Shown: one piece after another, positions 54,114 through 63,559 of the stretch
Numbering within the stretch: position 1 is the first letter of the stretch
Layout of the letters: each line of letters opens with the position of its first letter
Origin: an uncultured Lachnospiraceae bacterium
GTDB taxonomy: Bacteria > Bacillota > Clostridia > Lachnospirales > Lachnospiraceae
Direction of reading: 5' to 3'
NCBI GenBank assembly: GCA_944384105.1
Contig: CALWSC010000114.1
Location: 35,994 to 99,993, forward strand
DNA: 64,000 bases
Program-made: the position numbers and the translations under genes
Notes under the pieces: model-generated
Database searches by the model: none
Told to the model about the DNA's origin: nothing
The model's input: only the letters and a program-made list of their open reading frames with translations

Positions 54114-54133
54114 TTCCTATCTCCATACACCTA

Positions 54134-56536
54134 TCATCCGAAGCACTTCTGATACCTCCACAGTATCCTCCTGCCTCTGCCGCAGCTCCGGTACAGGAAT
54201 CTCTCTATTTTCTCAAATCCTGACCGAATCACCCTGTATTCCGCATCAGAAATTTCCTCGTTTCCGAAATACGCCCTCTCAGCGGCTCCCATCAGCGCCC
54301 GGCAGGCCTCGCCCAGTTTTGGATATTCTTGGGCAAACGCTTCTGTGAAGTCATCATCATAGCGAAACTTTTTCTTCTCACCTTTTACATAGGTATATTC
54401 CTCGTAGCATCTTCGTGCCATGCAGACTGCCGCCCGCTTTCTGTCTCTGTATCCGGTACTCTGCAGAAAGCGCCTGCGCTTTACTGTCCTTCTGATCAAA
54501 ATCCCGCCGCCAAGAGCCGCTGCAGCAAGCAGACATCCTCCTGCACCCGCAAGACCGCGTATAATTTCCGGAGAAAGTCCAGCGGATTTTTCCTGCTTCT
54601 TCTCTTCCGCTCCGGCAGATTCTGCAGGTATCTCCTGCGGCTCTGTCTCAGCCTGCGTCGGCGCGGGAGCCTCAGTTACTGTAGGCTGAGGTGTCTCCTG
54701 CGGCTGGGGTTCTTCAATTTCCCCGGTGTTTTCCGAAATCTGCGCCGTCTCGATGCTCTCCGCTTCATATCCCGGTGTCATCTCAACGGGTTTCCAACCA
54801 TAGCCGTCCACATACACCTCAATCCAGGCATGCGCATTTTCACCGGTTACAGCCGCCTCATATCCGCTGTCCGTCCTGTGAAAACTCTCCGGTCTTACAA
54901 CGTATCCCGTCACATACCGCGCCGGAATCCCCATCATTCTGTAAAGCAGAAGTCCGGTACTTGCAAAGTGTGTACAGAACCCTTCTTTTTGCTCAAATAC
55001 GAAATATTCTATGAAGTCCTTCCCCTCGGGAAGCGGATCTATCTCCAGATTATAGCTGCAGGTACTCTGCAGATATCGGCGAATGCGCGCTGTCGCTGTG
55101 TCAATATCCATCTGCTCTCCGCCTGAAATCTCACTGCTAAGCTGCCAAAGCTGTGTAAGCCCCTGCGGAATGTCCAGATATTCCCGCTGCACATAGCTGC
55201 CGTATCTGTCCAAAAACTGCTTATCCTCGGACGGCGTCAAATAGCTGCCGGCGTCTTCTGTCATCGCAAGATAGCCGTGATATTCTCTCTCGGCGCTTCC
55301 TGCCAGAATCGCTCCGTCTCCCTCAAAGATAAGCCCTTCGGGTACCTCCGCCTGATACGGCAGATACGCATAACGGTCATCGGCAGAGCGAACCTTCAGG
55401 CTATAGTGAATCTGGCCTTCATCGCCTCCTGTCATAGCGTACATGGCTGCACTTCTGTACGGCGCGTTTGCAACTGCATATGCTCCGGAGGAATCCATGC
55501 CCCATCCGGATGACTCGCTCTCAAACTTTCTGTCATCTACTGCCTCCCAGGAACTTCCCTTGTAACGGTTTCCGGTAAATCCCCGAAGATAGATCATTCC
55601 GTCCAGTTCCGCCGGACTTACGTCTATGGAAATGCGCATCGCCTCGCTGCCCGTATTTCCGCCAAAGGTGTTCGTCAGCCTGCCGCTTACCATCGTTCCG
55701 CCCGGCTGCAGCATCCCGAAAAAGGAAAATCCGCCCTCCATTGACGCCAGGTTTTCCACAGCTTGCTCCATATAATTCTCCGCATGAACCTGAAACTGCT
55801 TAACTGCGTCGAATTTCTTCATAAACAGACCGTGAAGTGCCGGTCCTGCTGCAAAGTAGGAAAAGGCAATCGCCGCCGCTGCTGCAAGCCCCATCAAAAG
55901 ACCCGTCTTTGCCTGTATACTGGAATATGTTCCCCTTTTCCCTCTGCCATCCATCGCCCGTCCTATAAAGAGTCCAAACGCACTTCCAAAAAGTGATGCC
56001 GGCTCCGGCCGGATATCAATTGCAAGTGCCCCAACCACCAACAGAACAGCCAGCAGTGCAGGCAGCAAAATCTTCATCCTGTGATACATTTCAAACCCAG
56101 TCAGAAAAAACAGAAGCACTGCTGTAAACTGAAAGAACAGTATCACAGCCGCCTCATCCTTACCCGCTGCAAGCACCGGAAAGTCCGTCCCATAGTATTT
56201 ATTCACTCTTGCCAGCACGCTGTCTACAGTCTGAAAGAGGCCCTGCAAAAGCTTTTCTCTCTGATACCACGCAAATGCTGCAAAAAGCACGAGCCCCGCT
56301 GGAAATACAATACGCGAAACCGCGGGCTTGAAAAATATCAGTCTCAGCAGTACCGTCAGCGCCAGTGCCAGCCAGACTGTCTGGGAAACATGAAGCTGCA
56401 TTCCTGTTGCGCGCACGAACAGCAGAAAGATTCCCTCAGCCGCAGTAAAGAAGCTGATCATAGAGAACGGCAGAATCCACCAGGCTCCCTTTCCGGCACT
56501 CTGAGCGCGCGGCATTGTTATAGTTATCTCTTTCAT
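54134..56536 (-). CDS. Membrane transglutaminase-like protein (TgpA type)
   Basis: 800 residues from the ATG at 56536, 7 nt after GAGGAG. An ATG two codons earlier is too close to that site. Six or more N-terminal helices (about 15-215) precede an external region with the transglutaminase core: 'EQKEGFCTHFASTGLLLYRMMGIPARYVTGYVV' (Cys), 'GENAHAWIEVYVDGYGWKPVEMTPG' (His and acid). A Pro/Glu-rich linker follows (about 610-665), then another helix and a cytoplasmic tail. Third gene of a MoxR-DUF58-TgpA unit. The actual cross-linking or hydrolytic substrate is unknown. Confidence 0.92.
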   Translation of the reverse strand: MKEITITMPRAQSAGKGAWWILPFSMISFFTAAEGIFLLFVRATGMQLHVSQTVWLALALTVLLRLIFFKPAVSRIVFPAGLVLFAAFAWYQREKLLQGLFQTVDSVLARVNKYYGTDFPVLAAGKDEAAVILFFQFTAVLLFFLTGFEMYHRMKILLPALLAVLLVVGALAIDIRPEPASLFGSAFGLFIGRAMDGRGKRGTYSSIQAKTGLLMGLAAAAAIAFSYFAAGPALHGLFMKKFDAVKQFQVHAENYMEQAVENLASMEGGFSFFGMLQPGGTMVSGRLTNTFGGNTGSEAMRISIDVSPAELDGMIYLRGFTGNRYKGSSWEAVDDRKFESESSGWGMDSSGAYAVANAPYRSAAMYAMTGGDEGQIHYSLKVRSADDRYAYLPYQAEVPEGLIFEGDGAILAGSAEREYHGYLAMTEDAGSYLTPSEDKQFLDRYGSYVQREYLDIPQGLTQLWQLSSEISGGEQMDIDTATARIRRYLQSTCSYNLEIDPLPEGKDFIEYFVFEQKEGFCTHFASTGLLLYRMMGIPARYVTGYVVRPESFHRTDSGYEAAVTGENAHAWIEVYVDGYGWKPVEMTPGYEAESIETAQISENTGEIEEPQPQETPQPTVTEAPAPTQAETEPQEIPAESAGAEEKKQEKSAGLSPEIIRGLAGAGGCLLAAAALGGGILIRRTVKRRRFLQSTGYRDRKRAAVCMARRCYEEYTYVKGEKKKFRYDDDFTEAFAQEYPKLGEACRALMGAAERAYFGNEEISDAEYRVIRSGFEKIERFLYRSCGRGRRILWRYQKCFG

Positions 56537-56547
56537 GTCCATTCTCC

Positions 56548-57624
56548 TCAAACTACAAGTTCACGCTCCTGACCCTTCTTGGGCATCGGAAGCTCCTCCT
56601 CGCCGTTTCGGATCACCGTCAGAAGCGGAGTAAATTTCAGATCTGTCAGCCACGGCTCTCCCGGATACTGCTCACGGTAAAGTTCCCGCAGCAAAACGGG
56701 CTCCTCGTAGGAAACCGCTCCGAATACCAGCTCCAGCGCCTCATAGATCTGCTCTTCACTCTCCACCCTCGCCCGGAGAATGCGCTGTTCATTCGCCTGA
56801 TACCAGGCCAGATAATGCCTGCACTGCTCCCTGGCAAGTGCAAAGGATACCGAAAGCGCTGCTGATAGCATCTGATCAAAATGTCCGCGTTTTTTTTCGT
56901 TTCTCTGAAAGCTCAAAAACAGAATCACCGGACACCCCAGCGGAAGGCTGTACTCCTTGACCATCAGCTCATCCATCCGCGCACTCATTTTCCAATGCAC
57001 GCGCTGAATTCTGTCACCTCCTCGATATTCCCTGATCTGGAAAATCTCTGAGACATCATCCCCGCTTTTCTTCTCATCAAACGTATCACTGTCTCCGGCA
57101 AATCGTCTTGTCTGCTCTGAGACAAGCAGGGGTACGTCATAGATCTCGGGCATTACATGAAAATACGCCTCCTGTCCTGCCCGTATCTTCAGTGTCACAA
57201 TCCCGAGATAATCGCTGACCCGAATCTCCTTCGCAGTGAGAAAGACTCTCCCAGAAAATGATGCGCTGATGTCGGCTCTTGCCGTCGTCTCTCCTCTGTC
57301 TGCCACTGCGCAGCGTATGAAAAATGTTTCCTGTTCTGCTCCAAACTGCTGTCGGCATACTATCCGGATGCGCACCCGGGATGCCGGAAACCAGCCTCTG
57401 TTTTGCACGCGAAGCTGCACACGCACTTTCTGTCCCCGATCCGCCACCGGAATGGGTATGGATATCTGCACGGATATCTTCTTGTGCAGCGACAGAAGGA
57501 TCACCGCAGAAAATACCGCCAGAAATACCTCTGCTGCAAACAGACAGGTCAGAGGCAGGCTCCTGTAAAGAATCGCCGCATAAGCTGTCGCCGCAGCTGT
57601 GAGCAGATAAACCGCCGCCCGCAT
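56548..57624 (-). CDS. DUF58 domain protein
   Basis: 358 residues. Two N-terminal helices (about 5-50) are followed by an immunoglobulin-like stretch and the DUF58 motif 'IREYRGGDRIQRVHWKMSARMDELMVKEY' near residue 210, continuing into a vWA-like C-terminal half. The family always occurs with MoxR AAA ATPases, as here (3-nt gap: TGA-TCC-ATG). It probably acts as membrane adaptor between the MoxR chaperone and the transglutaminase-like protein. Its molecular role is unproven. Confidence 0.92.
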   Translation of the reverse strand: MRAAVYLLTAAATAYAAILYRSLPLTCLFAAEVFLAVFSAVILLSLHKKISVQISIPIPVADRGQKVRVQLRVQNRGWFPASRVRIRIVCRQQFGAEQETFFIRCAVADRGETTARADISASFSGRVFLTAKEIRVSDYLGIVTLKIRAGQEAYFHVMPEIYDVPLLVSEQTRRFAGDSDTFDEKKSGDDVSEIFQIREYRGGDRIQRVHWKMSARMDELMVKEYSLPLGCPVILFLSFQRNEKKRGHFDQMLSAALSVSFALAREQCRHYLAWYQANEQRILRARVESEEQIYEALELVFGAVSYEEPVLLRELYREQYPGEPWLTDLKFTPLLTVIRNGEEELPMPKKGQERELVV

Positions 57625-57627
57625 GGA

Positions 57628-58590
57628 TCATGCCCTGCGGACGGCCGGACGCTTCACCTGTTCCAGGATCTGCTCCAGGACTGCATCCGCACTCACACGG
57701 TTAATCCGCGCCTTGGCACCCAGACGTATCCTGTGTGCTGCCACATCCAGAAATACATCCGCCACATCCTGAGGCAGCACGTAGCCGCGGTTTAGAAGAA
57801 ATGCATTTGCCTTTGACATCTTCGTCAGAGCGATGGTTCCTCTCGGGCTTACGCCAAGCTCAATAAGATCGTGTTCTCTTGTCGCCTTTACAAGCTCCCC
57901 AATGTACTGATAGACCGCATCGTGAATAAAGATATTTCCAACTGCCTCCTGCATCGCCAGCAGATGCTCTGCATGGATGACAGGCTGAATATCCTGCTCA
58001 GACACTCTTCTGCTCTTTCCTTTAATAATCTCTATCTCATCCTGTATGTCAGGATAGCCCATGGTCATGCAGATCATAAACCTGTCCATCTGGGATTCCG
58101 GAAGAAGCTGCGTACCTGCGCTTCCAATAGGATTCTGCGTAGCAATCACAATAAACGGCTCCGGAACCGGCTTGGAGATGCCGTCGACTGTAACCTTCCC
58201 CTCCTCCATGACCTCAAGGAGAGCTGACTGCGTCTTCGGCGATGTTCTGTTTATCTCATCTGCAAGCAGCAGATTGCACATGACTGCTCCCGGCTGATAT
58301 ACAAACTTTCCTGTCTCTTTCTGGTACATAGAAAATCCCACAATATCCGCCGGCAGCACATCCGGTGTAAACTGCACGCGGTTTTGTCTCAGCTCCATGG
58401 CGCGCGAAAGCGCGAGAGCGAGCGTTGTCTTTCCCACCCCCGGAATATCCTCCAGCAGGATATGACCTCCAGCGAGAATCGCAGCCATAGCTCTTCGGAT
58501 GCAGTCGTCCTTTCCTATGACGGCCTTTTTTACCTCCTCAATTACATCCCATGCGGGATTTCCCCCTGTATTCTTCACCCTTTTATCCAT
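57628..58590 (-). CDS. MoxR family AAA ATPase
   Basis: 320 residues. Walker A 'LLEDIPGVGKTTLALALSRAM', Walker B 'NLLLADEINRTSPKTQSALLEVMEEG', 'PFIVIATQNPIGSAGTQLLPESQMDRFM' (sensor I region) and a C-terminal lid with 'GVSPRGTIALTKMSKANAFL'. MoxR proteins act as chaperone-like ATPases maturing partner proteins. Head gene of the MoxR-DUF58-TgpA operon. It lies 15 nt after sdaAA, so transcription may continue from the serine dehydratase genes. Confidence 0.95.
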   Translation of the reverse strand: MDKRVKNTGGNPAWDVIEEVKKAVIGKDDCIRRAMAAILAGGHILLEDIPGVGKTTLALALSRAMELRQNRVQFTPDVLPADIVGFSMYQKETGKFVYQPGAVMCNLLLADEINRTSPKTQSALLEVMEEGKVTVDGISKPVPEPFIVIATQNPIGSAGTQLLPESQMDRFMICMTMGYPDIQDEIEIIKGKSRRVSEQDIQPVIHAEHLLAMQEAVGNIFIHDAVYQYIGELVKATREHDLIELGVSPRGTIALTKMSKANAFLLNRGYVLPQDVADVFLDVAAHRIRLGAKARINRVSADAVLEQILEQVKRPAVRRA

Positions 58591-58605
58591 AAATTCCCCC
58601 TGATT

Positions 58606-59469
58606 TTACAAGTCTCTCGCGATCTGACGTCCCCTCGGCGTCGCTGCGAGTCCTCCCTCGCCTGTCTCCCTCAGGGATGAGGGAAGCAGTTTCCCTATGT
58701 CGGCCATTGCGTCAAATACCTCGTCCGGCGGGATTACGCTTCTTATGCCGGCACATGCCATATCCGCGCTTGTAAGTGCGTTTACTGCACCGATCACGTT
58801 TCGCTTCACACATGTTACCTCAACAAGCCCTGCAACCGGATCACATGCAAGTCCGAGCAATCCTTTCATCGCTATAGCCGATGCGTGCATTGCACAGCCG
58901 GCATCCCCGGTTCGAAGCCACGCAATCGCCCCTGCCGCCATTGCCGAGGCTGAACCGATCTCCGCCTGACAGCCTCCCTCTGCCCCCGATATGGAAGCGC
59001 GTGAGGCAATTACCTGACCGATGCCTGCGGCTACATACAGCGCCTGAAGCATGCGCTCCTTGGATTCCCCGAACTCCTCCTCATAGGTCAGAAATACAGC
59101 CGGGATGACACCGCATGAGCCGGCGGTAGGAGCTGCCACTATTCTGCGCATGCATGCGTTGCACTCACCCATCTTCATAGCGCGCATCATCACTTTTCCA
59201 ATAAAACTTCCGCAGACTGTCGTTTTGTTTTCCACTGCCTGCTGCAGCTTATAGCCATCTCCTCCCACGAGGCGGCTTGCAGAGCGCATATCCTTATCGT
59301 AGGCCTCGTCGGCGTCTCTCATTGCCTGATACAGAGTCTCCATGCGCTCCATAGACTCTTTCTGATCTGCATCTCTTTCCCGCAGATCTTCCTGCATAAT
59401 GACCTTCCAAAGCGGAAGTCCTGTTTTCTCACACTCCTGTACAATTTCTTCCAAAGCGCCGAATGCCAT
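58606..59469 (-). CDS. sdaAA: L-serine dehydratase, alpha subunit (4Fe-4S)
   Basis: 287 residues. Cluster-binding Cys residues are in 'GECNACMRRIVAAPTAGSCGVIPA' and 'GDAGCAMHASAIAMKG', with 'SISGAEGGCQAEIGSASAMAAGA' between. It deaminates L-serine to pyruvate and ammonia and is oxygen-sensitive. The ATG abuts the stop of the beta subunit gene (TAAATG), with GGAGG inside the end of that gene, so translation is coupled. Confidence 0.96.
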   Translation of the reverse strand: MAFGALEEIVQECEKTGLPLWKVIMQEDLRERDADQKESMERMETLYQAMRDADEAYDKDMRSASRLVGGDGYKLQQAVENKTTVCGSFIGKVMMRAMKMGECNACMRRIVAAPTAGSCGVIPAVFLTYEEEFGESKERMLQALYVAAGIGQVIASRASISGAEGGCQAEIGSASAMAAGAIAWLRTGDAGCAMHASAIAMKGLLGLACDPVAGLVEVTCVKRNVIGAVNALTSADMACAGIRSVIPPDEVFDAMADIGKLLPSSLRETGEGGLAATPRGRQIARDL

Positions 59470-60135
59470 TTATTCTTCCTCCATATTCAAATATGTCACT
59501 TTTTCTATTCCATCCAGAGCCTTTAATTCCTGCAGAAATGGCTCCGGGACACCCTGATCGCACTCAATAACCATAACAGCCTCCCCGCCTCTCGTATCCC
59601 TGTAGAGCTGCATGGTGGCGATGTTAATGCCTCTCTGAGACAGAAGTGAAGTTACGCGTGTCACACATCCCGGCTTGTCCTCATTATTTACGATCAGCGT
59701 AGGATATTCTCCTGAAAAGCTCACTTCAATGCCATCCAGGCTGCACACCTTGATTCTGCCTCCGCCTAATGACGAAGCAATCATCGTACAAACCTTTCCG
59801 CTTTTCCCTGTGAGCGTCAGCCGCACAGAATTGGGGTGTACATCCTTTAAATATACGGATGTAATATCAAACGCCATTCCCCGCTCCCGGGCGATTTCAA
59901 AACTTCTCGGTATTCTGATATCATCCGGGCGCATGCCGAGAAGTCCCGCCACGAGCGCTTTATCTGTACCGTGCCCCTTTCCCGTCGATGCAAAGGATCC
60001 GTGCAGCTCAATTTTAGCCTTCACAGGAGTTTCTCCAAGCAGCCGGTATCCCACAAAGCCGATCCGCGCCGCGCCTGCTGTATGAGAACTGGATGGGCCT
60101 ACCATAATCGGCCCCAATATATCAAACAGATTCAT
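59470..60135 (-). CDS. sdaAB: L-serine dehydratase, beta subunit
   Basis: 221 residues. The N-terminal 'LFDILGPIMVGPSSSHTAGAARIGFVGYRLLG' is the SDH-beta signature. The C-terminal ACT domain (about 150-220) reads 'LIVNNEDKPGCVTRVTSLLSQRGINIATMQLYRDTRGGEAVMVIE'. It pairs with the alpha subunit downstream; the ACT fold is the likely serine-regulatory site. It is 18 nt after the YbaK-type gene. Confidence 0.96.
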   Translation of the reverse strand: MNLFDILGPIMVGPSSSHTAGAARIGFVGYRLLGETPVKAKIELHGSFASTGKGHGTDKALVAGLLGMRPDDIRIPRSFEIARERGMAFDITSVYLKDVHPNSVRLTLTGKSGKVCTMIASSLGGGRIKVCSLDGIEVSFSGEYPTLIVNNEDKPGCVTRVTSLLSQRGINIATMQLYRDTRGGEAVMVIECDQGVPEPFLQELKALDGIEKVTYLNMEEE

Positions 60136-60153
60136 CCTATTTCCCCTCTCTTC

Positions 60154-60630
60154 TTATTCTATACGCTTGCAGACATCCACCCATTCCTTCGCATGGGAAT
60201 ATCTGAAGAATTCTTCACAGTCCAGAGCAATTGCCGAGTTTGCGCTTCCGCACGCCGGATATACTCTGTCAAATCGCTGCAGAGAGACGTCGAGAAATAC
60301 CTCCGTGCCGTCCGGATTTGCAAACGGACATACGCCGCCCGGCGCGTGTCCTGTCAGGCGCTCCACATCCTCTCCTTTGAGCATCTTCGCCTTCATGCCG
60401 AACGTATGCTTAAATTTACCGTTGTCCACCTTCATATCACCTGCTATCACCATGATGATGCACCCGTCCCCTTCTTTTTTATAAAAGGACATTGTCTTTG
60501 CAATGCGTGCCTCCTCGACGCCGACAGCCTTCGCAGCAAGCTCCACTGTCGCACTTGAAACATCGAATTCCATCACATCCTGTTCTCTGCCATACTGTTT
60601 AAAATATGCTCTCACATTCTCGATTGCCAT
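60154..60630 (-). CDS. YbaK/ProX-type aminoacyl-tRNA deacylase
   Basis: 158 residues from the ATG at 60630. The frame extends 12 codons upstream into the preceding gene's end and is not used. The YbaK fold is recognised by 'TVELAAKAVGVEEARIAKTMSFY', the catalytic Lys in 'VDNGKFKHTFG' and 'GHAPGGVCPFANPDGTEVFLDVSLQRFDRVYPACGSANSAI'. Family members hydrolyse mischarged Ala- or Cys-tRNA(Pro) and related species. It sits between a D,D-carboxypeptidase gene and the serine dehydratase genes, all in one direction. Confidence 0.88.
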   Translation of the reverse strand: MAIENVRAYFKQYGREQDVMEFDVSSATVELAAKAVGVEEARIAKTMSFYKKEGDGCIIMVIAGDMKVDNGKFKHTFGMKAKMLKGEDVERLTGHAPGGVCPFANPDGTEVFLDVSLQRFDRVYPACGSANSAIALDCEEFFRYSHAKEWVDVCKRIE

Positions 60631-60653
60631 GTTCTGTTCCCCTTTTCTGTATT

Positions 60654-61793
60654 TTATGCAGCCCATCCAAACTGCCCTGTAAATGCTGCCATGGCCGTAT
60701 TTACATCTGATCCCTGCGCCTGCTGCATTTCAGTGCCATTCTGCACGCCAGGATCTGCTGTCTGGCTGCCCTGAACTGCCGCTGCAATCTGATTGTAAAT
60801 CATATAGGCATCCATGACGTTATACGGATCCGTATAGCCGCTGCCCTGCGCACCTGCTGTTACGAGAATGTATTCTTCTCCACCGATCTCCGCTGCACTG
60901 GCAAGGCACAACCCTGCTTCATCTGTAAATCCGGTCTTACCGCCCTCTACGATTCCGGAAGTCAGCGTCAGATCTCCGGTCTTGGATGATAAGGAGCTAT
61001 GGAAGGTCACTCCGTCCGGATGCTCGGGAGTAGAGGACGTCGTATACACGGATGATGTAAAAATCTGGCGGAACGTCTGATTCTGCAGGGCATACTGCAG
61101 CAGCTTCTCAATATCCTCGCACGTTGTATAGTGATTCGGATCGTGCAGTCCCGTACAAGTCACGAAATGAGTATTGGCAAGTCCCAGCTCCTCTGCCTTC
61201 TGATTCATCATATCGGCAAATGCTGCCTCAGACCCCGCTAGATATTCTGCAATTCCTATACACGCCTCTGCTCCGGACGGAAGCATAACGCCATAGAGCA
61301 GATCGATCGCCGGAAGCGTCTCACCAGGGGAAAGCCCGGCCATAGACGCATGCTGCGCATACAGACTGTCAAACATCTCCGGAGACAGCGTAATCTGTGT
61401 ATTCAGATCAGCGATATTCTCAATCGCTACAACAGCCGTCATAATCTTTGTCATGGATGCTGGGTATATCTGCTGCTCTGCAGCCTGGTTCAAAAGCACC
61501 TCTCCATCACTGATTCTAACCAGATACGCATTGGAGCTATACATTCCTTCTGTGGAAATCGTAATTGGTATGGGAGTAGGCGTCGGTGTCGGTGTCTCTG
61601 TAGGAGCAGGCGTCGGCTCCTGTGTGTCCTGCTCCTGAAGCACTGGATCCTTTTCCTTTGACGGACGGTTCACTATGTAAATTGTCGTGCCAATCAGTCC
61701 CGCCGCAAGTACAATTACCGCGGTCTGCATAGCGACAAGAATCTTTCTTTTTCTCTTTTTTCGGCTCATTTTCTTTTTCTTATTTAAAGCCAT
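60654..61793 (-). CDS. D-alanyl-D-alanine carboxypeptidase (S11/PBP5-like)
   Basis: 379 residues. A basic N-terminus and signal anchor (about 19-42) precede a 'PTPTPTP' spacer and the S11 catalytic domain with SxxK in 'IYPASMTKIMTAVVAIE', 'LPSGAEACIGIAEYLAGS' in the SxN position (Ala instead of Asn) and KTG in 'VEGGKTGFTDEAGLCLAS'. It trims the terminal D-Ala from peptidoglycan stem peptides outside the cell. There is no C-terminal amphipathic PBP5 anchor, so the N-terminal helix holds it. Confidence 0.92.
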   Translation of the reverse strand: MALNKKKKMSRKKRKRKILVAMQTAVIVLAAGLIGTTIYIVNRPSKEKDPVLQEQDTQEPTPAPTETPTPTPTPIPITISTEGMYSSNAYLVRISDGEVLLNQAAEQQIYPASMTKIMTAVVAIENIADLNTQITLSPEMFDSLYAQHASMAGLSPGETLPAIDLLYGVMLPSGAEACIGIAEYLAGSEAAFADMMNQKAEELGLANTHFVTCTGLHDPNHYTTCEDIEKLLQYALQNQTFRQIFTSSVYTTSSTPEHPDGVTFHSSLSSKTGDLTLTSGIVEGGKTGFTDEAGLCLASAAEIGGEEYILVTAGAQGSGYTDPYNVMDAYMIYNQIAAAVQGSQTADPGVQNGTEMQQAQGSDVNTAMAAFTGQFGWAA

Positions 61794-61904
61794 TATTCTG
61801 TTCCTCCTGAAAATAATCTAAGCATTCCTATTATACTACATTTATCAATCTAAAACCTCAAAAAAACGAAGATAGTTCATTAAGTTTTTCTGACATGAAT
61901 TCGA

Positions 61905-61955
61905 TTGCATATTTTTGTGAAATTGGATATACTGAAAACATGCCGTTTTACGGCA
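61905..61955 (+). promoter_or_regulatory. Promoter of the MBL hydrolase gene with small hairpin
   Basis: TTGCAT (61905-61910), 17-nt spacer, TATACT (61928-61933), followed by the TGCCGT-TTT-ACGGCA hairpin (61941-61955) about 20 nt before the ATG. Confidence 0.6.
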
Positions 61956-61973
61956 ACAGAAAGGATATAACAA

Positions 61974-62966
61974 ATGGAATCAGACGAACTGTTTAAAGAA
62001 CGTCTCCGAAAGCAGCGGCAAAAAAGGCGCAATCAGATTATCCGGCGCGTCAGTCTCTTTTCCATTTTGCTTACATCAGCTATATTTCTCCTGCTGTATC
62101 TTCTTATGGGACAGGTTCCCGCCTCAGCAGAAGATCAGCCGGGAGTTTTGGCAGCAAAAGATTCAAAAGAGATTCACACTTGGAAAATCACGCAGTACGC
62201 CGATGCTTCCGGTGCACAGGCTTCGATTTACACGGTCGTACGGGAAGACGGAAAGCTTGCAGTGATTGACGGAGGATGGGATACAAATGCTGACGCACTT
62301 CGCCAGATCATTTCAGGACTCGGAAATCACGTAGATACCTGGATACTAACCCATCCCCATAAGGATCACATTGGAGCCTTTAACGAGATCTATCCTGACC
62401 CACAGGGCATCACCATCGATCGAATTCTGACTATTGATCTGGATGTAAGTCTATATCTGGAAAATGCAAAAGAGTGGGATAACTCTGATACTGAAGAGGA
62501 ATTTGTCCGAATGATTCCCAATATGGAAAATCTTACCTATGTGTATCCCGGTGATACGCTGGATGTGATCGGACTTGAAATGAAAGTAATAAACGCATAT
62601 GATGATACCGTCGCGCAGCAGAGCAATGATATATGCAATGACGGCGCTCTTGCCTTTAAACTGAGCGGTCAGGAGAGTTCCATGCTGTTTCTCTCCGATG
62701 TAGGCTCCAGCCGTGAGAGTGTAATCACAGAGAATTTCGGCAACGATCTTGCCAGCGACTATGTTTCCATGGCACATCATGGAAACAGCTCCTTCAGCGA
62801 TGATTTTTACGGGCTGATTCATCCCAAAGGCGCATTCTTCGATGCTCCTGAATGGCTGAGAACCGGAAAGGAATACACCACAGCACACTACGAGGAACTG
62901 ATGAAATCTCTTGGTGCACAGCTCTATACCTGGGATAGCGCACCACACACAATTACACTTTCTTAA
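61974..62966 (+). CDS. Membrane-anchored metallo-beta-lactamase fold hydrolase (ComEC-C-like)
   Basis: 330 residues. A basic cytoplasmic start (residues 1-26, rich in Arg/Lys/Gln) and one membrane helix (about 27-47) place the MBL domain outside. The metal motif is 'WILTHPHKDHIGAF' (HxHxDH), with 'MLFLSDVGSS' and 'YVSMAHHGNSSFSDDFYGLIHPKGAF' as later ligands. It resembles the stand-alone C-terminal hydrolase domain of ComEC competence proteins, which may act on DNA or nucleotides. There is no DNA channel partner here. The substrate is unknown. Confidence 0.87.
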   Translation: MESDELFKERLRKQRQKRRNQIIRRVSLFSILLTSAIFLLLYLLMGQVPASAEDQPGVLAAKDSKEIHTWKITQYADASGAQASIYTVVREDGKLAVIDGGWDTNADALRQIISGLGNHVDTWILTHPHKDHIGAFNEIYPDPQGITIDRILTIDLDVSLYLENAKEWDNSDTEEEFVRMIPNMENLTYVYPGDTLDVIGLEMKVINAYDDTVAQQSNDICNDGALAFKLSGQESSMLFLSDVGSSRESVITENFGNDLASDYVSMAHHGNSSFSDDFYGLIHPKGAFFDAPEWLRTGKEYTTAHYEELMKSLGAQLYTWDSAPHTITLS

Positions 62967-63002
62967 AAAAGCCTGACGGATTTATTCTGTCAGGCTTTTT
63001 TT
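62965..63002 (+). terminator. Terminator after the MBL hydrolase gene
   Basis: AAAAAAGCCTGAC / GTCAGGCTTTTTTT stem directly after the stop codon. Confidence 0.95.
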
Positions 63003-63131
63003 ATCCACATCCATGCTTAAATTCTGGAGCTTTTTCCCCATTTCCTCCTGCATTCCGTGGATAAAGAGTGTATAAATTTTATGATACACACAAAAAAAAC
63101 GAAGACATTAAAATCTTCGTTTCATTCTGCA

Positions 63132-63204
63132 TGAAGCATCGGGGATTCGAACCCCGGACAACTTGATTAAAAGTCAAGTGCTCTACCGACTGAGCTAATG
63201 CTCC
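63132..63204 (-). tRNA. tRNA-Lys (TTT)
   Basis: 73 nt. Acceptor GGAGCAT/ATGCTTC, D-arm TAGCTCAGTCGGTAGAGCA, anticodon loop CTTTTAA, T-arm GGTTCGAATCC. No encoded CCA. Last of seven clustered tRNAs. Confidence 0.95.
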
Positions 63205-63207
63205 ATA

Positions 63208-63280
<73 letters not shown>

Positions 63281-63284
63281 AAAA

Positions 63285-63358
63285 TTGCGGGAGCAGGATT
63301 TGAACCTGCGACCTTCGGGTTATGAGCCCGACGAGCTTCCAGACTGCTCCATCCCGCG
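63285..63358 (-). tRNA. Initiator tRNA-fMet (CAT)
   Basis: 74 nt. Anticodon loop CTCATAA flanked by the three G-C pairs GGG/CCC, and an unpaired C1-A72 end (CGCGGGA/TCCCGCA), both initiator features. Confidence 0.93.
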
Positions 63359-63392
63359 ATATTCAATTTTACTCTGTATCTGAAAGATACAA

Positions 63393-63465
63393 AGCCGATG
63401 ATCGGACTCGAACCGATAACCTGCTGATTACAAATCAGCTGCTCTGCCAATTGAGCCACATCGGC
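63393..63465 (-). tRNA. tRNA-Thr (TGT)
   Basis: 73 nt. Acceptor GCCGATG/CATCGGC, anticodon loop TTTGTAA, T-arm GGTTCGAGTCC. Confidence 0.95.
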
Positions 63466-63471
63466 TTAAAA

Positions 63472-63553
63472 TGGATGGAGGTGGATTCGAACCACCGAAG
63501 CAATTTGCAGCAGATTTACAGTCTGTCCCCTTTGGCCACTCGGGAATCCATCC
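63472..63553 (-). tRNA. tRNA-Tyr (GTA)
   Basis: 82 nt with a long variable arm. Acceptor GGATGGA/TCCATCC, anticodon loop CTGTAAA, T-arm GGTTCGAATCC. Confidence 0.95.
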
Positions 63554-63559
63554 AAAAAA

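Noticed and set aside
61556-61640. Repeat-like GTCGGTGTCGG stretch
   Set aside because: It encodes the Pro-Thr spacer of the D,D-carboxypeptidase and is not a separate repeat element.
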